From NCBI GenBank assembly GCA_022340585.1, contig JAJDNS010000014.1:1-64000 (forward strand): a stretch of 64,000 bases of DNA, given 5' to 3'. Made by a program: the position numbers and the translations under genes. Shown piece by piece: positions 51,900 through 60,910 of the stretch. Within the stretch, counting starts at the first letter, position 1. The number at the start of each line of letters is the position of its first letter. The DNA comes from Acidobacteriota bacterium. Lineage in GTDB: Bacteria; Acidobacteriota; Vicinamibacteria; Fen-336. Below the pieces are notes generated by a model. It worked only from the letters and a program-made list of their open reading frames with translations, was not told where the DNA came from and made no database searches.

Positions 51900-52346
51900 A
51901 TGAGAAGCGTCCAGATCGCGGCGTGGCTCGTGACGGCCCTGGTGTTGGCGGGCGCCACGCCGGGGGAGAGGGGGACTCCCGAGGAGGCGAGGGCGCTCCT
52001 CGACCGGGCGGTGGCCCTGGTGGAGAGCGAGGGTGCAGAGAAGGCGCTCGCGATCTTCAACGACAAGAAGGGCCCCTTCGTCGACCGTGACCTCTACGTC
52101 TTCTGCATGGGCCCGGAGTTCAAGATCACCGCCCACGTGGACCCCGGGATGCGGGGCCTCGACGTGGCGACGCTCAAGGACCCGGACGGAAAGCAGTTCG
52201 GTCGCGAGATGATCGAGATCGCCCTGAGGGGGGGTGGGTCGATCGAGTACCGCTGGGTGAACCCCGTCTCCAAGGAGGTCGAGCCGAAGATCAGCTTCCT
52301 CAAGCCCGCGGGCAACCAGTACTGCGGGGTCGGCGCCTACAAGTGA
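51900..52346 (+). CDS. secreted single-Cache-domain protein
   Basis: 148 aa with a signal peptide to about residue 20. The mature domain (EEARALLDRAVALVESEGAE and FNDKKGPFVDRDLYVFCMGP) matches small soluble Cache proteins, which bind small ligands such as organic acids or amino acids in the periplasm. A conserved pattern IEYRWVNPVSKEVEPKISFLK closes the domain. GAGGAGG precedes the ATG at 51900. No signalling domain is attached. Confidence 0.72.
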   Translation: MRSVQIAAWLVTALVLAGATPGERGTPEEARALLDRAVALVESEGAEKALAIFNDKKGPFVDRDLYVFCMGPEFKITAHVDPGMRGLDVATLKDPDGKQFGREMIEIALRGGGSIEYRWVNPVSKEVEPKISFLKPAGNQYCGVGAYK

Positions 52347-52526
52347 CGTTGCTGTCTCTTTGCCGCGGGATGGGGTAATCTAGGTGTTCCGCTCGGAGCG
52401 AGCGGGTCGCCGGACCATCCCTGCTGCGACTCTGCAGGGCGCGATGACGACTCTAGGAAACCGGCCCCGCCGCGACGGGGTGGCCTGGCCACGGCGACAG
52501 CCAGGAACGCAGGGAAGGGGGAGCGC

Positions 52527-52901
52527 ATCAGCTCCAAGGTATTCGTTGGCAATCTGAGTTTCGACACCTCGATGGAAGAGCTCCAGGAGCTGTTTGCGCA
52601 AGGCGAAGACGGCGTGCAGGTTTCGCTGCCGACCGACCGCATGACGGGCCGGCCCCGTGGCTTCGCGTTCGTCGAGTTCCTGACCCCGGAGAGCGCGGCC
52701 AAGGCGATCGAGAAGTTCGACGGGTTCGAGCTGGCCGGGCGTCGCCTGCGCGTGAACGAGGCGACTGACGACCGCCGAGGGGGCGGCGGCGGATACGGTG
52801 GCGATCGCTCCTTCGCCAGCCCGCCGCGACCGGGGAAGCGGCCGGCACGTCCCAAGGGCAGCCGCCGCAACGCCCGCGCTCGGAAGCGGAGCATCTGGTA
52901 G
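52527..52901 (+). CDS. RRM-type RNA-binding protein with apparent AUC start
   Basis: 124 aa. Residues 1-77 are an RNA recognition motif: RNP2 KVFVGNLSF near residues 4-12 and RNP1 RGFAFVEF near 45-52. The C-terminal tail is Gly- then Arg/Lys-rich (RRGGGGGYGGDR, KGSRRNARARKR) as in bacterial cold-induced RNA-binding proteins. The first ATG in frame lies 15 codons inside the domain and would delete RNP2. An ATC at 52527, preceded by AGGGGGAG at a proper distance, would give the expected (M)SSKVFVGNLSF start. A rare AUC start or a sequence error must be considered. The 5' region has a stem CCCCG/CGGGG. Confidence 0.7.
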   Translation: MSSKVFVGNLSFDTSMEELQELFAQGEDGVQVSLPTDRMTGRPRGFAFVEFLTPESAAKAIEKFDGFELAGRRLRVNEATDDRRGGGGGYGGDRSFASPPRPGKRPARPKGSRRNARARKRSIW

Positions 52902-53021
52902 CAGCGGTCCGACCGATCCTCGCCCTCAGGCGCCTCGTCGCCTGACTCTCCAGCCGCGGCCACACTCCAGAAACCGCCGCATCGTGAGCCGGCCTGTGCC
53001 AGAATCGGGGCACACGAGCTC

Positions 53022-55661
53022 ATGATCGGCGAGACCCTCGCGCATTTCCGCATCACCGCTGCGCTCGGCAAGGGCGGCATGGGTGAGGTCTATCGGGCCG
53101 AGGACACGAAGCTCGGGCGACAGGTCGCGATCAAGGTTCTCCCCGAGAAGTACATCTCCGACCGCGCCAGCCTCGCCCGGTTCGAGCGCGAGGCGAGGCT
53201 CGTCGCCGCCCTCAACCACCCGAACATCGTGACCCTCTACTCCGTCGAGGAGAGCGGGGGCAAGCACTTCCTGGCCATGGAGCTCGTCGAGGGGCACGGT
53301 CTCGACAAGCTCCTGCAGGCCGGACCCCTGACGGTCAGACGCCTTCTCGACGTGTCGATCCAGCTCGCCGACGCGCTGGCGGCCGCCCACGCCCGGGGGA
53401 TCGTCCACCGTGACCTGAAGCCGGGGAACGTGATGGTGACCCGGGATGGCCGGGTGAAGGTGCTGGACTTCGGCCTGGCCAAGCTCGTGGCCGCCGCCGG
53501 AGACGACATGGAGAGCGCCAGCAGCCGCGAGCAGACGCTGAGCCAGCCCCTGACCGCGGAGGGGAAGGTCGCCGGCACCGTCCCCTACATGTCGCCCGAG
53601 CAGCTGGAAGGCCGGAGCCTGGACCACCGAACCGACATCTTCTCGCTGGGGGTGATCCTCTACAAGATGGCCACGGGCCAACGGCCCTTCCAGGGGCTGA
53701 GCTCACCCTCGGTGATGTCGGCCATCTTGCGGGACACCCCGAAGTCGGTGAGCGATGTCCGCGACGAGCTGCCCGTCCCCCTGGCCCGCACCATCGACCG
53801 TTGCCTCGAGAAGGACCGGGACCGAAGGTACCAGTCGGCGGCGGACGTGCGCCTCGACCTCGAGGCCCTCCGCCGGGAGCTGGAGTCGGGTCAGGTCAAG
53901 CCGCCCCGGAGACGGATCGTGGTGCCGCGCTGGGCGTGGTGGGCGTCAGCCGCCGTGATCGTTCTCGGCGGCGTCGCGGCGGGGGTGGGGCTCTTCACCG
54001 GTGGCCGGTTCGGCGCGGAGCCCGGGGCGACGCCCGTCGGGGCGCGGAGCGAGGCGGGGGCCTTCGACGCGGCCCAGTGGGTCATCGCGGTGATGCCGTC
54101 GTCGGTGGTCTCGGAGGACGCCGATCTGGCCGCGCTCACCGAGGGCCTGGCCCTCACCCTGACCACGCGTCTGGCCCAGCTGTCACGCAGCCACGGCCTC
54201 CAGATCATTCCCGCCAGCACCCTGCGCGAGGAGGGAATCGACCGTCTCGAGGAGGCCCGGCGGGAGCTCGGCGTCACCCTCGTCCTGACCTTCGACACCC
54301 GGCGCTCCGGCGACCGGGTGAGGGTGAACGCGCAGCTGGTGGACGTCAGGCAGCAGCGACAGCTCGTCGCCGAGACCATCGACGGGACGATGGACGACCT
54401 CCTCGATCTCGAGGAGAAGGTCACCACCCGCGTCCTGCGCATGCTGCAGGTCGAACTCCAGCCCACGGAGCGGGCGCTGGTGGCCGCGGGGACCAGGAAT
54501 CCGGAGGCGCACAGCTTCTACCTCCGCGCCAGCGGCCTCCTGCGGGACTACGACGAGCCGGCCAAGGTCGAGGCGGCCGTCACCCTCTTCCGGGAGGCGG
54601 TGCGTGTCGACCCGAGCTACGCCCAGGCCCATGCCGGCCTCGGCGAGGCGCTGTGGCGCCGCTACCGGCTCGACGGCGACCCCAGCGGAGTGCAGGCGGC
54701 GCTCGAGGAGTGTCGTCTGGCGGTGGCCCTGGACGAGAAGGATGCCGAGGGCTACGTGTGCCTGGGGACCGTGCACAACGGCATGGGGCACTACGAGCAG
54801 GCGGCCGGGAAGCTGGAGCTGGCCAAGGCCCTGGACCCGACCCGCGACGAGACCTTCCGAGGGCTGGCCGACGCCCTCACCCACACCGGACACACCCGCG
54901 CGGCGGAGGCCGCCTACAAGGAGGCCATCGCGCTCCGACCCCGGTACTGGGCCGGCTACAACTGGCTGGGCATCTTCTACTTCCAGCAGGGACGCGCGGA
55001 AGAGGCGGTTCCCCAGTTCGAGAAGGTGGTGGAGCTGGCCCCGGACAGCTACCGCGGGTACTCCAACCTCGGCGCCGCCCACTACTACGCCGGTCGGTGG
55101 CCGGAGGCGCGAGCCGCCTACGAGCAGGCCCTGCTCATCAAGCCCGACGACGACCTGGCCTCCTCGAACCTGGCCACCCTCGACTTCTTCGAAGAGCGCT
55201 ACGAGAGCGCGGCTCGGCGGCTCGAAGCGGCGGTTGGGCGCAAACCCAACGACCCGCTCCTCTGGGGCAACCTCGGCGATGCCTACTACTGGGGCCCGGG
55301 GCTCCGCCCGAAGGCCCCGGAGGCCTATCGGCGAGCGGTGGCGTCGAGCGAGGAGAGGCTGGGCGTCAACGAGCGCGACACCGTCCTGCGGGCCGAGCTC
55401 GCCTACTACCGGGCCATGCTGGGGCAGGGAGACGAGGCGCGGCGACAGCTCGCCCGGGCCCTCGACGACCAGCCCTCCGACATCGAGGTCCTCTACCTGG
55501 GCAGCCAGATCCACGAGCTTCTCGGTGACCGCCCGGAGGCGCTCCGACTCCTGGACCGAGCGATCCAGAACGGCTACCCGAAGAGAGAGGTCCGAGCCCA
55601 CCCGCTGTGGGACGCCGCCGCCGCCGACCCCGATTTCCGACGCCTCGTGGCCGGCGACTGA
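53022..55661 (+). CDS. membrane Ser/Thr protein kinase with TolB/FlgO-like and TPR domains
   Basis: 879 aa. Residues 9-275 form a Hanks-type kinase: LGKGGMG near 15, Lys38, HRDLKPGN at 129-136, DFG at 149-151 and a [10 protein letters not shown] activation segment. One membrane segment lies near 306-327. Residues about 345-490 resemble the FlgO/TolB N-terminal domain ([21 protein letters not shown]). Then about nine TPR units run to the C-terminus ([20 protein letters not shown]). The sensor side is periplasmic. Such kinase-TPR fusions are abundant in Acidobacteriota. All catalytic residues are present. Confidence 0.9.
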   Translation: MIGETLAHFRITAALGKGGMGEVYRAEDTKLGRQVAIKVLPEKYISDRASLARFEREARLVAALNHPNIVTLYSVEESGGKHFLAMELVEGHGLDKLLQAGPLTVRRLLDVSIQLADALAAAHARGIVHRDLKPGNVMVTRDGRVKVLDFGLAKLVAAAGDDMESASSREQTLSQPLTAEGKVAGTVPYMSPEQLEGRSLDHRTDIFSLGVILYKMATGQRPFQGLSSPSVMSAILRDTPKSVSDVRDELPVPLARTIDRCLEKDRDRRYQSAADVRLDLEALRRELESGQVKPPRRRIVVPRWAWWASAAVIVLGGVAAGVGLFTGGRFGAEPGATPVGARSEAGAFDAAQWVIAVMPSSVVSEDADLAALTEGLALTLTTRLAQLSRSHGLQIIPASTLREEGIDRLEEARRELGVTLVLTFDTRRSGDRVRVNAQLVDVRQQRQLVAETIDGTMDDLLDLEEKVTTRVLRMLQVELQPTERALVAAGTRNPEAHSFYLRASGLLRDYDEPAKVEAAVTLFREAVRVDPSYAQAHAGLGEALWRRYRLDGDPSGVQAALEECRLAVALDEKDAEGYVCLGTVHNGMGHYEQAAGKLELAKALDPTRDETFRGLADALTHTGHTRAAEAAYKEAIALRPRYWAGYNWLGIFYFQQGRAEEAVPQFEKVVELAPDSYRGYSNLGAAHYYAGRWPEARAAYEQALLIKPDDDLASSNLATLDFFEERYESAARRLEAAVGRKPNDPLLWGNLGDAYYWGPGLRPKAPEAYRRAVASSEERLGVNERDTVLRAELAYYRAMLGQGDEARRQLARALDDQPSDIEVLYLGSQIHELLGDRPEALRLLDRAIQNGYPKREVRAHPLWDAAAADPDFRRLVAGD

Positions 55662-55741
55662 CGAGAAGACCCCGCCGGGGAATCACCAGGTACGATTGTC
55701 TCGGCGGGACTCGCTCTTTGCGCGGTGCGCGCGGGCGGTGC

Positions 55742-55747
55742 TAGCCT
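55742..55747 (+). promoter_or_regulatory. -10 element of the CPA1 antiporter gene, probably leaderless
   Basis: TGC-TAGCCT ends 9 nt before the ATG at 55757. TTGCGC stands 18 nt upstream as a possible -35. There is no ribosome-binding site. Confidence 0.45.
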
Positions 55748-55756
55748 GAGCACCCG

Positions 55757-57004
55757 ATGCTGGACATTGCCGCCCTCCTCATCACCCTCACCGCCCTGTT
55801 CGCCTGGCTGAACCACAAGCTGATCCGACTGCCGAGCACCATCGGGGTGATGGCGATCGCCCTGGTCCTGTCGCTGGGGCTGGTCCTTCTGGGCCGGCTG
55901 GGCTTCGCCGGGATCGCCGTGCAGGCGGAGCGGCTGGTGGCGAGCGTGGACTTCACCACCGTCCTCATGCAGGGGATGCTGTCGCTCCTCCTCTTTGCCG
56001 GGGCCCTCCACGTGGATTTGGGCGACCTCGTCAGCCGGCGGCACGCCATCTGGGTCCTGGCCACGGTGGGGGTCCTGATCTCCACCGTCCTCGTGGGCCT
56101 GGCCGCCTGGGTGGTGCTCGAGCTCGTGGGGCTGCGGGTGCGTCTCGTCGACTGCTTCGTCTTCGGCGCCCTCATCTCGCCCACGGACCCCATCGCGGTG
56201 ATGGGGATCCTCAAGTCGGCCCACGCCCCGAAGGGGCTCGAGATCAAAATCGCCGGGGAGTCGCTCTTCAACGACGGCGTGGGGGTGGTGCTCTTCGCGG
56301 TGCTGCTCGGTCTGGCCCAGGGCACCCGGCCCATGAGCCCGGGCCGGGTCGTCCTCCTCTTTCTCGAAGAAGCGGCCGGGGGGGTCGTGCTGGGGCTCGT
56401 CCTCGGGTACCTGACCTACCTCCTGCTCCGCAGCATCGACCACTACCAGGTCGAGATCCTTCTCACTCTCGCGCTGGTCCTCGGGGGCAACGCCCTGGCC
56501 ACGAGGCTGCACGTCTCGGGGCCGCTGGCCATGGTGGTGGCCGGCCTCTTCATCGGGAACCAGGGAAGACTCTTCGCGATGTCCGAGACGACCGAGCGGC
56601 ACGTGGACACCTTCTGGGAGCTCATCGACGAGATCCTGAACGCGGTCCTCTTCGTGCTCATCGGCCTCGAGGTCCTGACGCTGACCTTCCGCGTCGAGCG
56701 CCTCGTCGCCTCGCTGCTGATGATTCCCGTGGTTCTCCTCGCCCGCTTCGTCGCGGTGGGAGTCCCTCTCAGGGTGTTGCGCCGCTGGCGCGAGTACACG
56801 CCCCACGCGGTGAAGATCCTGACCTGGGCCGGGGTGCGCGGCGGCATCTCCGTGGCCCTGGCCCTCTCGCTCCCGCCCGGCCCGGCCCGTCAGATCTTCC
56901 TGCCGATGACCTACGTGATCGTGCTCTTCTCGATCCTGGTGCAGGGCCTCAGCCTGGGGCGGGTCGTGAAGCGGGCCGGGCTCGCGTCGGCGCCGGAGGG
57001 ATAG
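55757..57004 (+). CDS. CPA1-family cation/proton antiporter
   Basis: 415 aa with about 12 hydrophobic segments. Core ion-binding motif: ALISPTDPIAVMGIL near residue 136, and ESLFNDGVGVVLFAVLLG near 170, where the ND pair is typical of electroneutral Na+/H+ antiporters (NhaP/CPA1). The later arginine motif ILTWAGVRGGISVALAL near 355 fits. It probably exchanges Na+ or K+ for H+. It lacks the long cytoplasmic tail of eukaryotic NHE. Confidence 0.88.
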   Translation: MLDIAALLITLTALFAWLNHKLIRLPSTIGVMAIALVLSLGLVLLGRLGFAGIAVQAERLVASVDFTTVLMQGMLSLLLFAGALHVDLGDLVSRRHAIWVLATVGVLISTVLVGLAAWVVLELVGLRVRLVDCFVFGALISPTDPIAVMGILKSAHAPKGLEIKIAGESLFNDGVGVVLFAVLLGLAQGTRPMSPGRVVLLFLEEAAGGVVLGLVLGYLTYLLLRSIDHYQVEILLTLALVLGGNALATRLHVSGPLAMVVAGLFIGNQGRLFAMSETTERHVDTFWELIDEILNAVLFVLIGLEVLTLTFRVERLVASLLMIPVVLLARFVAVGVPLRVLRRWREYTPHAVKILTWAGVRGGISVALALSLPPGPARQIFLPMTYVIVLFSILVQGLSLGRVVKRAGLASAPEG

Positions 57005-57078
57005 GGGCCACCGGGCTCGTCGCCCGCCTCAGGTTGGAGATGAGCAGCGTGTCCCGGTCTGTCTCGGGCGGATGTCGC

Positions 57079-57504
57079 TCAGGGGCCGACCCTGACTCTG
57101 GGGTCGATGACGACCTTGTCATCACCGCAGAAGAGCGTGATGTTGTAGTAGAACGCGTCGCCTCTCTTCATGTTCCCCTTCATGTTCTCGAACGTGACCT
57201 CGCCGTCGCCGGACAGCTCGCGGTCGGGGTAGAGCCAGTCGCTCGTCTCCTTGGCGGCGATCTTGATCGAGTTGGTGCTGGGGTGGTTGGTATTCAGGAT
57301 CCAGCGCGTCGGGTCGTCCTGCAGGACGACGACCGTCCAGGGATTGACGGTGACGCTCAGGGGCCCATGTCCGTCGTTGGGACAGGTTGCGGTGACGACA
57401 ACCTGCTTGAGCCCCTTCTGCGGCGCCTCCTCCGCACCGGCGACAGGCACGGACAGCACGGCGACGGCGAGCACCGCCAATGCGACACAGGTGAGACGTG
57501 GCAT
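57079..57504 (-). CDS. small secreted beta-sandwich protein
   Basis: 141 aa with a signal peptide (cleavage near VAGA-EE). The mature domain alternates strands (KQVVVTATCPNDGHGPLSVTVNPWTVVVLQDDP) and may be cupredoxin- or immunoglobulin-like. Two cysteines, in TATCPN and ITLFCGDD, could form one disulfide. No full copper-binding set (two His, Cys, Met) is visible. Family not recognised. A GGGAGG site lies just before the ATG. Confidence 0.55.
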   Translation of the reverse strand: MPRLTCVALAVLAVAVLSVPVAGAEEAPQKGLKQVVVTATCPNDGHGPLSVTVNPWTVVVLQDDPTRWILNTNHPSTNSIKIAAKETSDWLYPDRELSGDGEVTFENMKGNMKRGDAFYYNITLFCGDDKVVIDPRVRVGP

Positions 57505-57572
57505 CTTGCACCTCCCGGGACGCTATCGATGTGAAACGGAGAACGGGAGTATGCACCCGCGACGGCGGGATC

Positions 57573-57851
57573 TCAACGTTTTTCGGTCAGCTCCCGGGCC
57601 AGCCGTCGCTGCAGCGCCTTCCGCGCCTCCTCTTCGCGTATCCGCGGAGGCGCCGAGGTGACCAGTCGATCCACGAGCCGGCGCGTGGCCGCCGTCACCT
57701 CCTCCACCGCCTCCTCGAAGACGGCGGCGTTGACCTGGGAGGGGCGGGGGAAGCCGCTCACCTTGCGGACGTACTGGAGTGCGGCGGCCTGGACCTCGGC
57801 GTCGGTGGCCGGAGGAAGGAAGTTGTGGAGCCGTCGGATGTTGCGGCACAT
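57573..57851 (-). CDS. DUF2277-family protein
   Basis: 92 aa. The start MCRNIRRLHNFLPPATDAEVQAAALQYVRKVSG (quoted in part) and the following PSQVNAAVFEEAVEEV are diagnostic of DUF2277, a family of small helical proteins widespread in bacteria. The Cys near the N-terminus is conserved. Function unknown. The ATG lies 6 nt after TAGGAT on the minus strand (57858-57863), so the message is probably leaderless. Confidence 0.8.
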   Translation of the reverse strand: MCRNIRRLHNFLPPATDAEVQAAALQYVRKVSGFPRPSQVNAAVFEEAVEEVTAATRRLVDRLVTSAPPRIREEEARKALQRRLARELTEKR

Positions 57852-57873
57852 GAGCCCATCCTAGTCGACCGGC

Positions 57874-57902
57874 CCTGGAATCCGGCAGCGGCGTAGTATA
57901 GT
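57874..57902 (+). promoter_or_regulatory. promoter of the NTP-carrier-like gene
   Basis: TATAGT (57897-57902) is a good -10 (five of six). Its -35, CCTGGA/CTGGAA, is weak. The ATG follows 34 nt later behind CGGAGAG. It shares the short gap with the divergent DUF2277 promoter. Confidence 0.45.
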
Positions 57903-57936
57903 CGCCGCTCGAGCACTCCCGGAGAGCACTGAGCCG

Positions 57937-60117
57937 ATGCCCGTCCCCGACAAAGGCGACCGCGACGCCGTGGCCGCGGCCACCGTGGCCGCCGGGCTGC
58001 TCATCGCCCAGCAGGTGGCCGGACGCACGACCCGGGACGCCTTCTTCCTCTCGACCTTCGAGGTCCAGTCGCTCCCCTTGATGATGATGGCGTCGGCGGT
58101 GCTGGCCCTCCTCGGCGCCGAGGCCATGTCGCTGGCCCTGGCCCGACGCTCGCCGAACCGGGTCGTTCCGGTGGCGGCCGGGCTGTCGGCCCTGCTCCTG
58201 GTCGTCGAGTGGGTGCTCAGCCTGTTCGCCCCCCCCGTGTCGGCCGTCGTTCTCTACCTCCACGTGGCCACCTTCGGGGGAGCCTTGATCTCCGGCTTCT
58301 GGTCCCTCGTGAACGAGCGTTTCGATCCGTACACCGCGCGCCAGGTCGTGGGACGAATCGGGACGGGTGCCGCGGCCGGGGGCCTCGCCGGCGGCCTCCT
58401 GGCCCTGGTCGCGGCCCGGACGCTCCCCGTCCCCGGTACCCTGCTCCTGCTCGCGGGACTCCACGGTCTCGCCGTCGTGGCGCTCCGCCAGGCCCGGGGG
58501 ACCGAGACCGCTGCTCCCGACGGTCAGAGGGCCCCGGCCCTGGCCCTTCCCCTGCTGGCCCGGGTGCCGTACCTGCGGACCCTCGCCCTCGTGGTGGGCC
58601 TGGGAGCCATCGCCGACGCGCTCCTGGACTTCCTGTTCAAAGCGAAGACCGCCGAGCAGTTCGTGAGCGGAGCCGAGATGATGGCGGTCTTCGCGATCTT
58701 CCACACCGGGCTGAGCCTGGTGGCCCTGGTGTTCCAGGGAGCCCTGGCTCGGGGCTCGTTGAACCGCCTCGGCCTGGCCGGCACCGTCGCCCTGCGGCCC
58801 GCCGTCGATCTGGTCGCCTCGCTCCTGGGCGCCGCCATGCCCCGTTTCGCGACCGCGGCCATCGCCCGGGGGACCCACGAGGCGATGAGCAACTCCCTGT
58901 TCCGCTCGGGCTACGAGCTCCTGTACACGCCCCTGCCGGAGGGGGAGAAGCGCCGGGTCAAGGCGGTTGTGGACGTGGCCGTGGACAAGGCCGGCACCCT
59001 CGTGGGCAGCGCGGCCGTCGCGGCCGTCCTGGCCCTCTCGTCGGGGGGGGCGGAGTCGAGGCTGTTCGCCCTGGCGGCGGCGGTCTCCCTCGCGGCCCTC
59101 GTCCTCTCGCGCCGTCTGCACGTCGGCTATGTCCAGTCCCTCGAGCAGAGCCTGCGAGCCGGTCAGGTGCGTCTCGACCCGGAGGCGGTGCTCGATCGCA
59201 CCACGCAGCTGACGCTCGCGCACACCGGCATCATCGAGCGCGGTGCGCTCCTGGACCAGATCGAGGCCCTGCGGGGGGCCGCGCCGGTCCAGTCGGGCGC
59301 GCCGGCGGGGGCCGATGTCTCCTCGCCCCCGCCGGTGGAGAAGACGCGTCCGAAGGATCCCCTGGTCGAGGATCTCGAGGCGCTCCGCTCGGGCCGCAGG
59401 GCGCGCATCCAGCAGGTTCTGAAGGCGAACCCGGAGCCAGCGCCGGTCCTGGTGGCGGGCCTCATCCCGCTGCTGTCCCGGGACGAGGTCTACCCCGAGG
59501 TGGTGCGGTCGCTGCGACGCGTGGCGGCCAAGGTGACCGGGCAGCTCGTCGACGCCCTCCTCGATCCGCGGGTCGATCCCGTGGTGCGCCGGCGCATTCC
59601 CCGGGTCCTGAAGGCGTGCCCCACGCGGCGTGCCGCCGACGGCCTGCGGGCGGCACTGGACCACGCCGGGTTCGGGGTGCGGGCGGCCTCGGCCGCCGCC
59701 CTCGCCGCGCTCCACGAGAAGTGGGGCGACGACATCTCCCTCCCGCAGGAGACCGTCCTCGACCTCGTCCGGGCCGAGCTCGGCCGCCCGACCGAGGGGG
59801 AGCGCCAGCTCGCCCACATCTTCACCCTCCTGTCCCTTGCCGTGGAGCCCGAACCCCTCCGCATCGCCTGGGCCGCCCTCCGGGGGCGCGACCGGGCGCT
59901 CAGGGGGACCGCCCTCGAGTACCTCGACACCGTGCTTCCCGACGACATCTTCCTCCCCCTCCGCAAGCGGTGCGGTGAGGAGGCGGCGCCGGGGGGACCA
60001 CGCCGCCCGGTGGAGCAGGTGGCGGCCGACCTGCGGGCGTCTTCGGTCAACCTCAAGCTCGACCGGCCCCCGTGGAAGGGCGACGACGGCGAAGGACCGG
60101 GTCGCGACGCTCAGTAG
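57937..60117 (+). CDS. ADP/ATP translocase-like (NTT) membrane protein fused to HEAT-like repeats
   Basis: 726 aa. Residues 10-400 contain about 12 membrane segments. GLLIAQQVAGRTTRDAFFLSTF near residue 20 and DPYTARQVVGRIGTGAAAGGLAGG near 130 resemble the MFS-like nucleotide-carrier family found in non-parasitic bacteria, where transport activity is mostly unproven. Residues about 475-700 form short helical pairs (IPLLSRDEVYPEVVRSLRRVA, VDPVVRRRIPRVLKACPTRRA) typical of HEAT repeats. The 415-475 region is a charged linker. The same domain order occurs in other Acidobacteriota. Substrate unknown. CGGAGAG precedes the ATG. Its stop overlaps the convergent globin gene by 7 bp. Confidence 0.7.
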   Translation: MPVPDKGDRDAVAAATVAAGLLIAQQVAGRTTRDAFFLSTFEVQSLPLMMMASAVLALLGAEAMSLALARRSPNRVVPVAAGLSALLLVVEWVLSLFAPPVSAVVLYLHVATFGGALISGFWSLVNERFDPYTARQVVGRIGTGAAAGGLAGGLLALVAARTLPVPGTLLLLAGLHGLAVVALRQARGTETAAPDGQRAPALALPLLARVPYLRTLALVVGLGAIADALLDFLFKAKTAEQFVSGAEMMAVFAIFHTGLSLVALVFQGALARGSLNRLGLAGTVALRPAVDLVASLLGAAMPRFATAAIARGTHEAMSNSLFRSGYELLYTPLPEGEKRRVKAVVDVAVDKAGTLVGSAAVAAVLALSSGGAESRLFALAAAVSLAALVLSRRLHVGYVQSLEQSLRAGQVRLDPEAVLDRTTQLTLAHTGIIERGALLDQIEALRGAAPVQSGAPAGADVSSPPPVEKTRPKDPLVEDLEALRSGRRARIQQVLKANPEPAPVLVAGLIPLLSRDEVYPEVVRSLRRVAAKVTGQLVDALLDPRVDPVVRRRIPRVLKACPTRRAADGLRAALDHAGFGVRAASAAALAALHEKWGDDISLPQETVLDLVRAELGRPTEGERQLAHIFTLLSLAVEPEPLRIAWAALRGRDRALRGTALEYLDTVLPDDIFLPLRKRCGEEAAPGGPRRPVEQVAADLRASSVNLKLDRPPWKGDDGEGPGRDAQ

Positions 60118-60515
60118 CGCGAGCGGAGGTACTCGATCCCGACGGCGAGCGTCTCCCGCCACGCCGTCTCGAGCTCCGGAGAGAACTCCGGATCGTGCTT
60201 CCGGGCCGCTTCCAGCAGGCACTCCAGCCACTGGTCGTACAGGCCGGGACGGATATCGAGATCGGAGCGGCTGTGCCGCTCGGCCAGCCGCGGGAGGTCT
60301 CCCCAGGCCGGGCTGCCGGCCTGCCCCTGAGCCGCCACCGACATCACCCAGAGCGAGTCGGCGAGGACCCGCGTCTGGCGCTTGAAGTCCGTGTCCTTGA
60401 ACTTCTCCCGCACCTCGTCCGACGAGGCCATGAAGAGGCCGTAGAAGTCCAGGAGGAAGTCCGGTGCCGCGAGGCACCGTTTCAGGCTGGCCCGGAAGGT
60501 CTCCATGGGATCCAC
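60111..60515 (-). CDS. bacterial single-domain globin
   Basis: About 134 aa of globin fold: FRASLKRCLAAPDFLLDFYGLFMASSDEVREKF in helices A-C, the CD region KDTDFKRQTRVLADSLWVM, and the proximal His in ERHSRSDLDI (helix F), then YDQWLECLLEAA. Start GTG at 60515 is preferred because TAAGAT (60523-60528 on the minus strand), a -10 element, overlaps the next ATG at 60524. The haem-binding set looks complete. Likely role: O2 or NO sensing or detoxification; no partner domain is attached. Confidence 0.7.
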   Translation of the reverse strand: MDPMETFRASLKRCLAAPDFLLDFYGLFMASSDEVREKFKDTDFKRQTRVLADSLWVMSVAAQGQAGSPAWGDLPRLAERHSRSDLDIRPGLYDQWLECLLEAARKHDPEFSPELETAWRETLAVGIEYLRSRY

Positions 60516-60910
60516 TGCCGGCATCTTAGCACCGGCGCTCTGGCGAGGTGCCGTGGCCCAGTCACCATCGAACGCCGGCCGCATCGCGGCTTCCGGGCTG
60601 GCGGCGCCCGCCGCCTGGCAGGCCACGGCACAGACCGCAGCGGACGCCGACAACGGTCCCCAGACGCGCTGCGGCCCGGGGTGGGAAGCCCCGTCGTCGC
60701 ATCCCCGTCATAGCGAGAAGATAAGCAACAAAGCCTACTTGCGGCCCCGCGCCTGAGTCCCTACACTAAGAGTGCCTTGAGCGAGTCACCCGGACCAAGA
60801 TCGGCTCACTCGCGTCTCCTCCTCCCTCCTCTTCTCTGGTCGTGTCTCCCGGGACGGCGCCGGGCTCCGCGCGGCCGAAACCCCACTCCAGCGAGAGTTT
60901 GCGAGGACCA
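60516..60910 (+). promoter_or_regulatory. divergent control region between the globin and PhoH genes
   Basis: About 390 bp. Includes the globin -10 on the minus strand. On the plus strand TTGCGG (60739-60744), a 17-nt spacer and TACACT (60762-60767) form a plausible PhoH promoter, giving a 5' leader of about 135 nt. No convincing gene lies here; the open frames on both strands are Ala/Pro-rich shadows. Confidence 0.45.
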
